A stretch of 64,000 nucleotides of DNA from CAG-533 sp022779465 (GCA_022779465.1 JALFTB010000008.1:1-64000); one strand, 5' to 3'; shown: positions 50,141-60,139, numbered from the stretch's first letter. A program made the numbers and translations. Notes: generated from the letters alone by a model not told the origin.

Positions 50141-51130
50141 GTGAATACTCGTCAAAATGAACTTTTAAAGTTAATCGTAGAAACATTTGTTAATACAGTT
50201 CAACCAGTAGGTTCAAAAGCACTAGTTAAAAAATTAAAATGCTCAAGTGCTACAATAAGAAATGATATGGCATATCTAGAAAGTTTAGGCTATTTAGAAA
50301 AAAAACATACATCTTCTGGCCGTGTTCCTTCTGAAGCAGGGTATAAGTATTATGTAGATAACTTAATGAAACCAAAAGAAATTTCTGGTGAAGCAGTCTT
50401 AAAATTACAAACTATCTTAAATAATAAAGATCTTGCTGTAAGTGATGCGATTGTTAAATGTATGGAAATAATTAGTGAATTAACAAACTACACATCAGTA
50501 GTTCTTGGTAAAGAAAGTAAAAATAATACTTTAAAACAAGTAAGTATAATTCCTATTGATGATCATCGTATCGTTGCTGTCATTGTTACTAACACCGGTC
50601 ATGTTGAAAATAAACAATGTACTATCCCAAACAATATTAGTATTAATGAAATGACAAAGGCTTGTGAATTAGTAAACAAAGCATTAATTGGTACTAGATT
50701 ATCAGAAATAGATGCTAAACTTGAATATGAAATAAAACCTATCATTGCTCAAAGAATGAAAGAATACGAAAGTATAATGAACTTCTTTCATGAAACATTT
50801 AATGACTTTGCCGTTAAAAATAGTGATATATTCTTTCAAGGTAAAACTAACATTTTAAAACAACCTGAATATGATGAACCTGAAAAAATTAAAGGAATGA
50901 TTAGTAAACTTGAAAATATTGACTTAATCAAAAAAATTGAAACCAATGATAAAAAGATAAATATCTTTATTGGTGAAGAAAATGAATTTGATGAAAACGT
51001 TACTGTTATTAAAACAAGTTATAGTATTAATGGTGAAGAAGGAACAATTGCTATTATTGGTCCTAAAAGAATGGAATATGATAAAGTTGTTGCACTTCTT
51101 AACTATTTAAAAGGCTACTTAGAAAGGTAA
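50141..51130 (+). CDS. hrcA: heat-inducible transcription repressor HrcA
   Basis: I start at the GTG at 50141 (329 residues). The more upstream GTG at 50117 lies inside the CIRCE element and has no ribosome site. The N-terminal winged helix (TRQNELLKLIVETFVNTVQPVGSKAL and CSSATIRNDMAYLESLGYL) is typical, as is EKKHTSSGRVPSEAGYKYYVD. HrcA binds CIRCE and represses chaperone genes until heat titrates GroE. It heads the grpE-dnaK unit. Confidence 0.97.
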   Translation: MNTRQNELLKLIVETFVNTVQPVGSKALVKKLKCSSATIRNDMAYLESLGYLEKKHTSSGRVPSEAGYKYYVDNLMKPKEISGEAVLKLQTILNNKDLAVSDAIVKCMEIISELTNYTSVVLGKESKNNTLKQVSIIPIDDHRIVAVIVTNTGHVENKQCTIPNNISINEMTKACELVNKALIGTRLSEIDAKLEYEIKPIIAQRMKEYESIMNFFHETFNDFAVKNSDIFFQGKTNILKQPEYDEPEKIKGMISKLENIDLIKKIETNDKKINIFIGEENEFDENVTVIKTSYSINGEEGTIAIIGPKRMEYDKVVALLNYLKGYLER

Positions 51131-51133
51131 GTT

Positions 51134-51652
51134 ATGGAAAAAGAAAAGAAACATCTAAATAAAGAAGAACATCATGAGAAACATGAAGAACATGTTAAAC
51201 AAATTGAAAAATTAGAATTAGCTTTAAAAGAAGAACAAGCAAAAAGTATGCGAATTCAAGCAGAAATGCTAAACTTCAAAAAGCGTAAAGAAGATGAAGT
51301 TGCATCATTTTATAAGTATTGCAATGAAGATTTAATTGAAGAATTACTTCCAGTAATTGATAACTTTGAAAGAGCTATTCAAATGGATACATCTGAAGAT
51401 GCTTCTGATGAAGTTAAAAGATTCTTGGAAGGATTTAAAATGATCTATGGTAATTTAGTAAGTATTCTTAAAAAAGAAGAAGTAAAAGAAATTGAAGCTT
51501 CAGGTATTGAATTTGATCCAAATTATCATCAAGCAGTACTAACTGAACATGATGAAACAAAACCATCTGGTGTAGTCTTAGAAGTATTACAAAAAGGCTA
51601 TACATATAAAGATAAAGTTATTAGACCAGCAATGGTTAAAGTAAATGAATAA
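51134..51652 (+). CDS. grpE: nucleotide exchange factor GrpE
   Basis: The 172 residues comprise a His/Glu-rich N-terminus, a long coiled coil (LELALKEEQAKSMRIQAEMLNFKKRKEDE) and the C-terminal beta domain (IEASGIEFDPNYHQAVLTE and KGYTYKDKVIRPAMVKV). It drives ADP release from DnaK. It starts 3 nt after hrcA. Confidence 0.96.
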   Translation: MEKEKKHLNKEEHHEKHEEHVKQIEKLELALKEEQAKSMRIQAEMLNFKKRKEDEVASFYKYCNEDLIEELLPVIDNFERAIQMDTSEDASDEVKRFLEGFKMIYGNLVSILKKEEVKEIEASGIEFDPNYHQAVLTEHDETKPSGVVLEVLQKGYTYKDKVIRPAMVKVNE

Positions 51653-51682
51653 TAATTAAAAATAAAAAAGGAGAGATAAATT

Positions 51683-53500
51683 ATGAGTAAAATTATAGGT
51701 ATCGATTTAGGTACAACAAATTCATGTGTTGCTGTATTAGAAGGTGGAGAACCAAAGGTTATTGTTAACCCAGAAGGCGATCGTACAACTCCTAGTGTAG
51801 TGGCATTTAAAAAAGGAGAAGAATTAGTCGGAGTAACTGCTAAAAGACAAGCTGTAACTAACCCAGACAATACAATTAGTTCAATTAAAAGATTAATGGG
51901 TACATCTGAAAAAGTTGAAGCAGAAGGTAAAAAATATACTCCAGAAGAAATTTCAGCTAAAATCTTAATGAAATTAAAGAAAGATGCTGAAAGTTACTTA
52001 GGAGAACCTGTTACTAAAGCAGTTATTACTGTTCCAGCATACTTCAATGATGCTCAAAGACAAGCTACTAAAAATGCTGGTAAAATTGCTGGCTTAGAAG
52101 TAGAAAGAATTATTAACGAACCAACTGCTGCATCACTAGCATATGGTTTAGATAAACAAGACAAACAAGAAACTGTTCTTGTTTACGATTTAGGTGGTGG
52201 TACATTCGATGTATCAATCCTAGAATTAGGCGATGGTGTATTTGAAGTTAAATCAACAAGTGGTAATAACCATTTAGGTGGAGATGACTTCGATAAACGT
52301 GTTATGGATTACTTAGCATCTGAATTCAAAAAAGAAAATGGCATTGACTTAACTAAAGATAAAATGGCAATGCAAAGAATTAAAGATGCTGCTGAAAAAG
52401 CTAAAAAAGACTTAAGTGGTATGAGTACAACTAATATTAACTTACCATTCATTTCTCAAACATCAGAAGGTCCAGTTCATATGGATATTAATTTAACAAA
52501 AGCTAAATTTGAAGACTTATGTCGTGACTTATTTGATTCAACATTAGAACCAGTTCGTAAAGCTTTAAGTGATGCTAAATTAACTGCTAAAGATATCGAC
52601 GAAGTTATCTTAGTAGGTGGTTCAACAAGAATCCCATATATTCAAGAATTAGTTAAAAAAGAATTAGGAAAAGAACCTAATAAATCAGTAAACCCAGATG
52701 AAGTAGTTGCTATGGGTGCAGCTATTCAAGGTGGTGTTTTAACTGGAGAAGTTAACGACTTAGTCTTATTAGATGTAACACCTCTATCACTTGGTATTGA
52801 AACATTAGGAGATGTTATGACAGTTCTAATTCCTAGAAATACAACAATTCCTACAAGTAAATCTCAAGTATTTAGTACTGCTGCTGATAATCAACCAGCT
52901 GTAGACATTCATGTTTTACAAGGTGAAAGACCAATGGCTGCTGATAATAAAACATTAGGAAGATTTGAACTTACTAATATCCCACCAGCACCAAGAGGAG
53001 TACCTCAAATCGAAGTAACATTTGATATCGATTCAAATGGTATTGTAAATGTTAAAGCTAAAGATTTAGGAACAAACAAAGAACAATCAATTACAATCAC
53101 TTCAAATACTAACTTAACAGATGAAGAAATTGATAAAATGATGAAAGAAGCAGAAGCTAATAAAGCTGCTGATGAAAAACGTAAAGAAGAAGCAGATGCT
53201 CGTAACGAAGCAGATCAAACAGTATTTGCTACTGAAAAAGCTTTAAAAGACTTAGGTGATAAATTATCAGATACTGAAAAGAAAGAAACTGAAGATTTAG
53301 TTGCTGACTTAAAGAAATCATTAGAAGGATCTGATTTAGAAGATATCAAAGCAAAAACAAAAGCATTAAATGAAAAAGCAATGGCCTTAGCAACTAAAGT
53401 ATATGAAGAAGCAGCTAAGAATAATGCTAGTGCTAACCAAAATAATGATAATAATGACGGACAAGCTGAAGAAGCTGAATTCGTAAATAAAGATAATTAA
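51683..53500 (+). CDS. dnaK: chaperone protein DnaK (Hsp70)
   Basis: The 605 residues carry the three Hsp70 signatures (IGIDLGTTNSCVAV, VYDLGGGTFDVSIL and VILVGGSTRIPYIQELV). A substrate domain follows (TPLSLGIETLGDVMT), then a lid and an acidic Asn-rich tail. It is the Gram-positive type. The preceding site is ggagag. A hairpin follows before pepF, which may lower expression of the distal genes. Confidence 0.98.
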   Translation: MSKIIGIDLGTTNSCVAVLEGGEPKVIVNPEGDRTTPSVVAFKKGEELVGVTAKRQAVTNPDNTISSIKRLMGTSEKVEAEGKKYTPEEISAKILMKLKKDAESYLGEPVTKAVITVPAYFNDAQRQATKNAGKIAGLEVERIINEPTAASLAYGLDKQDKQETVLVYDLGGGTFDVSILELGDGVFEVKSTSGNNHLGGDDFDKRVMDYLASEFKKENGIDLTKDKMAMQRIKDAAEKAKKDLSGMSTTNINLPFISQTSEGPVHMDINLTKAKFEDLCRDLFDSTLEPVRKALSDAKLTAKDIDEVILVGGSTRIPYIQELVKKELGKEPNKSVNPDEVVAMGAAIQGGVLTGEVNDLVLLDVTPLSLGIETLGDVMTVLIPRNTTIPTSKSQVFSTAADNQPAVDIHVLQGERPMAADNKTLGRFELTNIPPAPRGVPQIEVTFDIDSNGIVNVKAKDLGTNKEQSITITSNTNLTDEEIDKMMKEAEANKAADEKRKEEADARNEADQTVFATEKALKDLGDKLSDTEKKETEDLVADLKKSLEGSDLEDIKAKTKALNEKAMALATKVYEEAAKNNASANQNNDNNDGQAEEAEFVNKDN

Positions 53501-53527
53501 GTTCTAGACCACTAGAACTTAACTTTT
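53499..53527 (+). terminator. hairpin after dnaK (terminator or attenuator)
   Basis: The 9-bp stem aagttctag/ctagaactt has an acca loop and a short T run that runs into the pepF ribosome site (ggagg). The short T run suggests partial termination. Confidence 0.7.
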
Positions 53528-53537
53528 TGGAGGAATT

Positions 53538-55325
53538 ATGGATTTTGACAAAAGAGAAGATGTAAATAAAGAATATACTTGGAATTTAACAACAAGATAT
53601 AAAACTGATAAAGCTTGGGAAAAAGAATATGACGCCTTAAGAAAAGATGTTCATATTATGGAAAAATATCAAGGTAAACTACTAAAAAAACCAGAAATAT
53701 TAAAAGAAGCTCTAGACACATATTATGACTATGAAACCAAAATAGCTAAATTATACGTCTATGCTTCCTTAAAACATGATGAAGACCTAAAAGTAGATAA
53801 ATATACCATGTATTTAACCAAAGCTTACTCATTATATAGTGAATTTATTACATCTTGTTCTTTTATCAGACCTGAAATTCTTAGTGGTAGTAAAACCACT
53901 TTAAACAAAATTCTTAAAAACGAAAAACTTACCAAATATCGTTTCTTATTAGAAAAGACTATTAGATTAAAAGAACATACTTTAACAAAATCTGAAGAAG
54001 AAATAGTAAACAAGCTAACAAATAATAGTAATGTTTTTGATAAATTAAATAGTATTTTAATAGATTCAACCCTTAATTATGGAACTATTAAAGTAGATGG
54101 TAAAGAAGTAACAATCACTAATAGTAATTATCGTAATATCATGACTAACAAAAATCGTAAAGTTAGAAAAGAATGTTACAACTTAATGTGTGATAAATTA
54201 AAAGAATATACAAGTATCTTTGGCGAAACTTTAGTCGCTAATATGAAATTATATAGTTCATTAGCAGACATTTATCACTATCAAAGTACGTTAGATATGG
54301 AATTGTTTGATTCAAATATTCCTAAAGAAGTAGTAGATAACTTATATAGTGTAGTTCATAAAAGATTAAATGTCTTTCAAAAATATCTAATTATGTTAAA
54401 ATCAAATCTTGGTTTAGATAAATTAGAATATTATGACTTACAAACCGACTTCTTAAATAATGATTTAACGTTCTCAATTGAAAATGCTGAAGATTTAATT
54501 AAAGAAGCAACTAAAATTTATGGTGAAAAATATCATAAAGTAATTGAAAAAGCTTTTAAAGAACGTTGGATAGATTATGCTTCATATAAAGGTAAAAGAA
54601 GTGGGGCATATGCTACAAGTAATTATGGTAGTACCCCAGTAGTTTTAACTAATTTTCATGGCAAATTTACCGATGTAAGTGCCGTTGCTCATGAACTAGG
54701 TCATGCCGTAAACTTCTATTTAAGCGAAGAGGCCAATGAAGCCCATAATTATGAAAATGACATCTTTGTAGCTGAAGTAGCTTCCTTAACTAATGAAATA
54801 ATCCTATCAAACTATATAATTAATCATACTAACAATAAAAATTACAAGTTATTAGCTATTTATAATCTTATTGATATTATTCAAAATAATTTATTTGATG
54901 CTTGCCTAGAAGGTGAACTAGAAAATAAAATGTATGCTTTAATTGATCAAAAAGAAGAAATAGATGCTAATGATTTATCTGAATGTATCTTGTCATTAAG
55001 AAAACAATATTATGGTAAAACAGTTGAATTAGACGATAAAGTAAAATATATGTGGGCTCGTAGAAGCCATTACTATAATCCATTTTACTTATATCAATAT
55101 GCTACAGGCGTATCAGCTGCAATTTATATCGCTTTAAGAATTATTAATGACCAAGATAATATGAAAGAAAAATATATTGATTTCTTAAGTAAAGGTGATA
55201 CTGATTATCCAATAAATTTACTAAAAAATATTGGAGTAGATATGACCAAACCAGAAGTAATCAATAATGCTATTAATTATTTTGAATATTTAATAGATGA
55301 ATTCAATAAAGTAAGTGAGGAATAA
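53538..55325 (+). CDS. pepF: oligoendopeptidase F (M3 metallopeptidase)
   Basis: The 595 residues match the PepF family: an N-terminal YTWNLTTRYKTDKAWEKEY, a long helical body, then the zinc motif AHELGHAVNF with a distal Glu (EVASLTNEIIL). The C-terminal motif KYMWARRSHYYNPFYLYQYATG is typical. It cleaves 7-17 residue peptides in the cytoplasm. It sits between dnaK and dnaJ, unlike the usual order, and starts 37 nt after dnaK; dnaJ begins 2 nt after its stop. Confidence 0.93.
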   Translation: MDFDKREDVNKEYTWNLTTRYKTDKAWEKEYDALRKDVHIMEKYQGKLLKKPEILKEALDTYYDYETKIAKLYVYASLKHDEDLKVDKYTMYLTKAYSLYSEFITSCSFIRPEILSGSKTTLNKILKNEKLTKYRFLLEKTIRLKEHTLTKSEEEIVNKLTNNSNVFDKLNSILIDSTLNYGTIKVDGKEVTITNSNYRNIMTNKNRKVRKECYNLMCDKLKEYTSIFGETLVANMKLYSSLADIYHYQSTLDMELFDSNIPKEVVDNLYSVVHKRLNVFQKYLIMLKSNLGLDKLEYYDLQTDFLNNDLTFSIENAEDLIKEATKIYGEKYHKVIEKAFKERWIDYASYKGKRSGAYATSNYGSTPVVLTNFHGKFTDVSAVAHELGHAVNFYLSEEANEAHNYENDIFVAEVASLTNEIILSNYIINHTNNKNYKLLAIYNLIDIIQNNLFDACLEGELENKMYALIDQKEEIDANDLSECILSLRKQYYGKTVELDDKVKYMWARRSHYYNPFYLYQYATGVSAAIYIALRIINDQDNMKEKYIDFLSKGDTDYPINLLKNIGVDMTKPEVINNAINYFEYLIDEFNKVSEE

Positions 55326-55327
55326 TA

Positions 55328-56470
55328 ATGGCAAAAAAAGATTATTATGAATTATTAGGTGTCTCAAAAACCGCTACAGATGCTGAAATAAAAAGTGCCT
55401 TTAGAAAAAAAGCTAAAGAATATCATCCGGACGTAAATAAAGATCCTGGAGCTGCCGATAAATTTAAAGAAATCAATGAAGCCTACGAAGTATTAAAAGA
55501 CCCAAATAAGAGAAAACAATATGATCAATTTGGCTCTGCTGCTTTTGAAAATAATGGTGCCGGAGGCTTCGGTGGATTTGGCGGCTTTGGTAATGGTAAC
55601 TTTAGTGGTGGTTTCGGTAATTTTGGCTTTGATGATTTTGATTTAGGAAGTATCTTTGATTCATTTATGGGTGGAAGCTCATCAGGAAGAAGAAAATCAT
55701 CACCATCAGCTACCAAAGGAGAAGATGTTTTAGTTAAATTAAATCTAACCTTTGAAGAAGCAGTCTTTGGTTGTGAGAAAACCTTTAAAATAAATATTAA
55801 AGAAAATTGTCCAAAATGTAATGGTAAAGGAGGATTAAATCCTCATACCTGTTCAAGATGTAACGGTAAAGGACGTATCGTTCAAGAACAAAGAACCATT
55901 TTAGGAGTAATTCAAACTCAAACAGTTTGTCCATCATGTCATGGCAGTGGCGAAGAATTTGAAAGCGTCTGTTCATCATGTCGTGGTGCTGGTAAACTTA
56001 AAACTGATAAAAACATCACTTTAAGAGTCCCAAGTGGTATCGAAACTGGTGATCAAATGCGTATGAGTGGTAAAGCATCAAGTGGAACCAATGGTGGACC
56101 AAACGGCGATGTCTATATCGAATTTACTGTTAAAAACCATCCATTATTTAAAAGAGATGGTAAAGATATTTACTTAGTAGTTCCCTTAACAATTACTGAA
56201 GCAACACTTGGTTGTGAAAAAGAAATTCCCACTCTAGAAGGAACCACAAAAGTAAAATTCCCATCAGGAACCCAAAACAATGAACAAATTAAATTAAAAG
56301 GAAAAGGCGTTAATGATGAGAAAGTAGGTAAGTTAGGGGATATGTATATTATTACTAACGTTATAATTCCTACTAAATTAGATCGCAACCAAAAAGCATT
56401 ATTTGCTGAACTAGATAATACAACCTTAACAAATGAAGATGCTTTTAAAAATTTTAATAAATATTTATAA
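55328..56470 (+). CDS. dnaJ: chaperone protein DnaJ (Hsp40)
   Basis: The 380 residues comprise a J domain (KDYYELLGVSKTATDAEIKSA and HPD at YHPDVNKD), a Gly/Phe linker (about 75-120), and a zinc domain with four C-x-x-C-x-G-x-G repeats (CPKCNGKG, CSRCNGKG, CPSCHGSG, CSSCRGAG). C-terminal substrate domains follow. It stimulates the DnaK ATPase. It is coupled to pepF rather than directly to dnaK. Confidence 0.97.
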   Translation: MAKKDYYELLGVSKTATDAEIKSAFRKKAKEYHPDVNKDPGAADKFKEINEAYEVLKDPNKRKQYDQFGSAAFENNGAGGFGGFGGFGNGNFSGGFGNFGFDDFDLGSIFDSFMGGSSSGRRKSSPSATKGEDVLVKLNLTFEEAVFGCEKTFKINIKENCPKCNGKGGLNPHTCSRCNGKGRIVQEQRTILGVIQTQTVCPSCHGSGEEFESVCSSCRGAGKLKTDKNITLRVPSGIETGDQMRMSGKASSGTNGGPNGDVYIEFTVKNHPLFKRDGKDIYLVVPLTITEATLGCEKEIPTLEGTTKVKFPSGTQNNEQIKLKGKGVNDEKVGKLGDMYIITNVIIPTKLDRNQKALFAELDNTTLTNEDAFKNFNKYL

Positions 56471-56499
56471 AAAACTTCATAAAATTATGAAGTTTTTTC
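56469..56499 (+). terminator. terminator of the hrcA-dnaJ region
   Basis: The 14-nt arms aaaaaacttcataa/ttatgaagtttttt are followed by T. The stem overlaps the dnaJ stop. Confidence 0.88.
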
Positions 56500-56533
56500 T
56501 TTTATATGATAGAATTATAAGAGGTGATTAATA

Positions 56534-57046
56534 ATGGATAAATTAAAAGAAATAGATTATAAGAAAGTATTAAAAGAATCATATCCTTATTTAATAATAA
56601 TTGTAGTTATCTTATTAGTAAGAGCATTCTTATTTACCCCAATTATTGTTAATGGTACAAGTATGTATCCAACTCTAAAAGAACACGATATGATGATTTT
56701 AAATAAAATATCTTTAAGAGTTAATGGTTTAGAACGCTTTGACATCGTAGTTGTTGATAATGAAGATTATATAATTAAAAGAGTTATTGGCCTTCCTGGT
56801 GAAACTGTCGCATATTATGATGGTAAATTATATATTAATGGAAAACACATGGAAGATAACTATGCTACATCTACAACTAAAGATTTTGACCCTGTAAAAT
56901 TAGGAAAAAATGAATACTTTGTTATGGGTGATAATCGTGAAGTATCTAAAGATAGTCGTACTATAGGACCAGTAAATATTAAAAACATAAAAGGAAAAGC
57001 ATCTTTAAGATTAGTTCCTTTTAATAAAATGGGAATTGTTGAATAA
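56534..57046 (+). CDS. lepB: type I signal peptidase
   Basis: The 170-residue protein has one N-terminal membrane helix (SYPYLIIIVVILLVRAF) and the S26 boxes: catalytic S43 in GTSMYPTL, catalytic K82 in YIIKRVIGLPGE, and VMGDNREVSKDSRTIG. It is the SipS-like one-helix type with Ser-Lys dyad. It removes signal peptides on the outer face of the membrane. Its stop overlaps the holA start (TAATG). Confidence 0.95.
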   Translation: MDKLKEIDYKKVLKESYPYLIIIVVILLVRAFLFTPIIVNGTSMYPTLKEHDMMILNKISLRVNGLERFDIVVVDNEDYIIKRVIGLPGETVAYYDGKLYINGKHMEDNYATSTTKDFDPVKLGKNEYFVMGDNREVSKDSRTIGPVNIKNIKGKASLRLVPFNKMGIVE

Positions 57047-57939
57047 TGAATAACTTTTTAATTGTTACTAATTCATATAACTTATTTAATGAAGAATTAA
57101 ATAAAATATCTAATAATATCACTAATATTATTAATTTTAATTATGATGAAACAACTCCTGGTGAAATAATTGAAGAATGTAACTATACCTCACTTTTAGA
57201 TGAAGATAAATTAGTTATCGTCAAGCACTTTAAAACTGATGTTTTAAGCAAAGAATTAATCAAATACCTAGAAAACCCCAACCCTAGAACTAAACTAGTC
57301 TTAAATGCTTTAGAAATAGATAAAAGAAGTGCTTTTTATAAAAAAATTAAAGAAAAAGGTAAAGTAATCGAACTAGGAGAACTAAAACCATCAGAACTAT
57401 CAACTAAAATAAATAACTATTGTAAAACTAAAAATATCACAATTGATTATAACGCCGTAAACACCTTAATAATGTATTCATTAAATAGCTATGATTTATG
57501 TTTAAGTGAAATTGATAAATTATCAGTCATAACTAATAAAATAACTGAAGATATTATTAACGAATATACTCCTAAATTAATAGGTGATGAAAATTTTGAT
57601 TTATGTGATGCCATAACATCCCAAAACATCAAAAAAATAGTCCCATTATTAAAAGACTTTAGAGATACCAAAAGTGAAGTAATTCCATTTGTTGCTCTTT
57701 TAGCAAGTCAATATCGTCTAATATACATTACAAAAACTGTTAATAAATCTCCCGAAACTCTAGCTAAAGAATTATCAGTTCATCCATATCGTTTAAAATT
57801 AGCTAAAGAAAAAGCAATTAAATACACTAAAGAAGAGTTAGAGAAAATCTTAATTAATATCTGTGAATTAGATTATAATCTTAAAACTTCAAATATCGAT
57901 CCATATATCTTACTAGAAAATTTCATCATGCATATCTAA
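57046..57939 (+). CDS. holA: DNA polymerase III subunit delta
   Basis: This 297-residue protein has the YqeN/HolA layout: an N-terminal P-loop-like fold without Walker motifs, FKTDVLSKELIKYLENPNP, KIVPLLKDFRDTKSEVIPFVALLASQYRLIYI and the C-terminal collar helix with DYNLKTSNIDPYILLENFI. It opens the sliding clamp within the clamp loader. It is co-transcribed with lepB; in Bacillus the following gene is rpsT, which is absent. Confidence 0.92.
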   Translation: MNNFLIVTNSYNLFNEELNKISNNITNIINFNYDETTPGEIIEECNYTSLLDEDKLVIVKHFKTDVLSKELIKYLENPNPRTKLVLNALEIDKRSAFYKKIKEKGKVIELGELKPSELSTKINNYCKTKNITIDYNAVNTLIMYSLNSYDLCLSEIDKLSVITNKITEDIINEYTPKLIGDENFDLCDAITSQNIKKIVPLLKDFRDTKSEVIPFVALLASQYRLIYITKTVNKSPETLAKELSVHPYRLKLAKEKAIKYTKEELEKILINICELDYNLKTSNIDPYILLENFIMHI

Positions 57940-57949
57940 AAGGAGAAAA

Positions 57950-58325
57950 ATGAACGTTATCTTAAAATAAAATACTTCACATGGTAAACATTCAGACTAT
58001 AACATCGGTGGTTTTAAAATAAAAAGATAATATTATTGGTCAAATAATTCCAACTACAACATCATCTTATAAAAACGTTGTAAAAAAATTAAATAAACTA
58101 TTAAAAGAATACAATAATATATCTACTCCAACTATTGAAGATATTATTGATTTTCACTATAAATTTGAACTAATTCATCCTTTTTCAGATGGTAATGGCA
58201 GAGTAGGACATATAATTATGTTTAAAGGATGCTTAAAAAACAACATCATTCCCTTTATAATTTTGAACGAACATAAAAATTTTTACTTAAGAGGACTTAA
58301 AGAATATTCAAAAGATAATATGTGA
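57950..58325 (+). pseudogene. degenerate Fic-domain (AMP-transferase type) gene
   Basis: The stretch after holA has no intact gene but holds a broken Fic gene. An ATG at 57950 after aggaga is stopped by TAA at 57968. The same frame then continues (NTSHGKHSDYNIGGFKIK) to a TAA at 58028. A +1 frame from 58026 carries the recognisable body, including FHYKFELIHPFSDGNGRVGH and LKNNIIPFIILNEHKNFYLRGLKEYSKDNM, then a premature TGA at 58323. The Fic core motif HPF-x-DGNGR is intact. The next Arg of the GRVGR consensus is His, and the C-terminal part expected in the family is missing. Confidence 0.85.
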
Positions 58326-58346
58326 AGAATTATTTTTTGATAAATT

Positions 58347-58380
58347 AAAAAGGATTTAGAAACCATATCTAAATCCTTTT
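58347..58380. terminator. bidirectional terminator between the Fic remnant and rnhC
   Basis: The 12-bp stem aaaggatttaga/tctaaatccttt has A and T runs on its flanks. On the minus strand it lies directly after the rnhC stop. Confidence 0.85.
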
Positions 58381-59323
58381 ATTTATTATTTAATATTTCT
58401 TTAATCTTATCAGTATTCTTAAAATTTAACTTAGCAATCTCACTTAAAATGCCTTCACCATATCTTTGAACCAACATCGCACCTTGCTTATCTACATCTA
58501 AACCAGCACCTTTTTTTAAGAATATATTATACTTTTCTTCAATCTTTTGCATTTCCCTTAAAAATACATATCTACATATAATTGAAGAAGCCGCAACACT
58601 TAAACATTTATCTTCAGCTTTGGTTGTAAAAGTAATCTTTGTAAACTTTTCCTTAGCACCATAAATATATTGAAAATAATTTCTTGGATAACAAAATTGA
58701 TCTACAACAACGTATTTATAATCATAACCTTTCTTAACCATTTCACATAAAACCTTATTATGTAAAACAGCTTTAATTTGATTCATATTAGTAGGTCTTT
58801 GATTATAAGTTTTATTATCTAGTATAAAAGTACTATGAGGAATTTTTTTAATAAGAGTAGGACCAATCTCTAAAATCTTTTGATCAGTTAATTTTTTAGA
58901 ATCTTTAACTCCTAATTCATACATCAAACTCATATGTTCTTTATCTACATAAGAAGCCGTAACAACAACTGGACCAAAATAATCACCAGTACCAACCTCA
59001 TCAGAGCCAATCGTAGCCACATTAATAAATCTTAAATCCTTAGCATCTTCTTTTTTCTCAGCTTTTTTATCTTCTTTTTGTTTTATCTCTGCATCAATAT
59101 CTCTGTTATTAAAAGATTTCTCCATATCTTTCCAAATATTAGCATCAATATCCGCATTATTACCCTGAAAAACAACCTTACCAGATTCATATAAAGTAAT
59201 ATTAGTATCAGCATCATCAGCTTGAAATACAGCATAAGGAGGAGTTTTACTTCTTCTTTTATCTTGATAAAACTCAATCATTTTTTCTTTAATATTGTCA
59301 CTAACACTAAATACTATAGTCAT
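58379..59323 (-). CDS. rnhC: ribonuclease HIII
   Basis: The 314 residues have an N-terminal TBP-like substrate domain (about 1-85), a Lys/Glu linker and the type 2 RNase H core. The core has IGSDEVGTGDYFGPVVV with the D-E pair, VKDSKKLTD, VVVDQF and AASSIICR. It degrades RNA in RNA-DNA hybrids and is Mg-dependent. Start 59323 follows GGTGAT on the minus strand. In Bacillus it precedes zapA, yshB and polX in the same direction; here it is divergent from cvpA. Confidence 0.95.
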   Translation of the reverse strand: MTIVFSVSDNIKEKMIEFYQDKRRSKTPPYAVFQADDADTNITLYESGKVVFQGNNADIDANIWKDMEKSFNNRDIDAEIKQKEDKKAEKKEDAKDLRFINVATIGSDEVGTGDYFGPVVVTASYVDKEHMSLMYELGVKDSKKLTDQKILEIGPTLIKKIPHSTFILDNKTYNQRPTNMNQIKAVLHNKVLCEMVKKGYDYKYVVVDQFCYPRNYFQYIYGAKEKFTKITFTTKAEDKCLSVAASSIICRYVFLREMQKIEEKYNIFLKKGAGLDVDKQGAMLVQRYGEGILSEIAKLNFKNTDKIKEILNNK

Positions 59324-59414
59324 AATATCACCATAAACATCATAACATAATTTGATAAATAAATCTTTATTTTTTTATCTTTCTATAATATAATTAGTAA
59401 AGGATGTGTTATAT

Positions 59415-60128
59415 ATGAATATATTAGATTATTTAATTATTGCTATTTTAATTATCAGCTTATTAGTAGGATTTAAAAAAGGAGTACTTAACTGTTTAGT
59501 AACATTTATTGGAACACTTGCAGTAATAGTCTTAGCCTTTTATCTAAAGAATCCTGTCTCAATATTCTTATACAATAACTTACCATTCTTTGATTTAAGT
59601 GGTAATTATAGTGGTATAAGTGTCTATAATATTTTAATATATGAAGGCTTAAGTTACATTTTAACTTTATTTATATTATCTATTATAGCGGGCATTATAA
59701 TAAAGATAACTGGTGTCTTTAACAAATTAGTTAATGCAACCATTATTTTAGGTATTCCAAGCAAAATATTAGGAGCTATCTGTGGTTTCATTGAAGGATA
59801 TATTTTAATGTTCTTAGTAGTATTCTTATTAAGCATAATTGTTCCTTCGTCATCACTATATAATAATAGTAAATATGCTGATACCTTAATGACTAAAACC
59901 CCAGTATTATCAAATGTTATTTCTAAACCATATAAAGCCTTTACCGAAATCTATGAAATAACTAAAAAATATGCAACTTCAAAAGATAAAACCGCTGCTA
60001 ATTTAGAAGCCTTAAGTTCATTACTAAAATATGAAATTATCTCAGCAGATAATGCTCAAAAATTAGTAGATAAAGGTAAAATAGATTTTGAAGGAGCTCA
60101 AGATATAATTAATATCTATCGTAAATAG
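59415..60128 (+). CDS. cvpA: CvpA-family membrane protein
   Basis: The ATG at 59415 suits the aaaggatg ribosome site (237 residues). It has four predicted membrane helices, starting NILDYLIIAILIISLLVGFKKGVLN, the characteristic CvpA/YshB N-terminus, and a soluble C-terminal helical tail. The function in Bacillota is unknown; in E. coli it is needed for colicin V production. It is followed 11 nt later by trxA, a shortened version of the yshB-polX-mutS2-yshE-trxA order. Confidence 0.83.
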   Translation: MNILDYLIIAILIISLLVGFKKGVLNCLVTFIGTLAVIVLAFYLKNPVSIFLYNNLPFFDLSGNYSGISVYNILIYEGLSYILTLFILSIIAGIIIKITGVFNKLVNATIILGIPSKILGAICGFIEGYILMFLVVFLLSIIVPSSSLYNNSKYADTLMTKTPVLSNVISKPYKAFTEIYEITKKYATSKDKTAANLEALSSLLKYEIISADNAQKLVDKGKIDFEGAQDIINIYRK

Positions 60129-60139
60129 AAAGGATTAAT

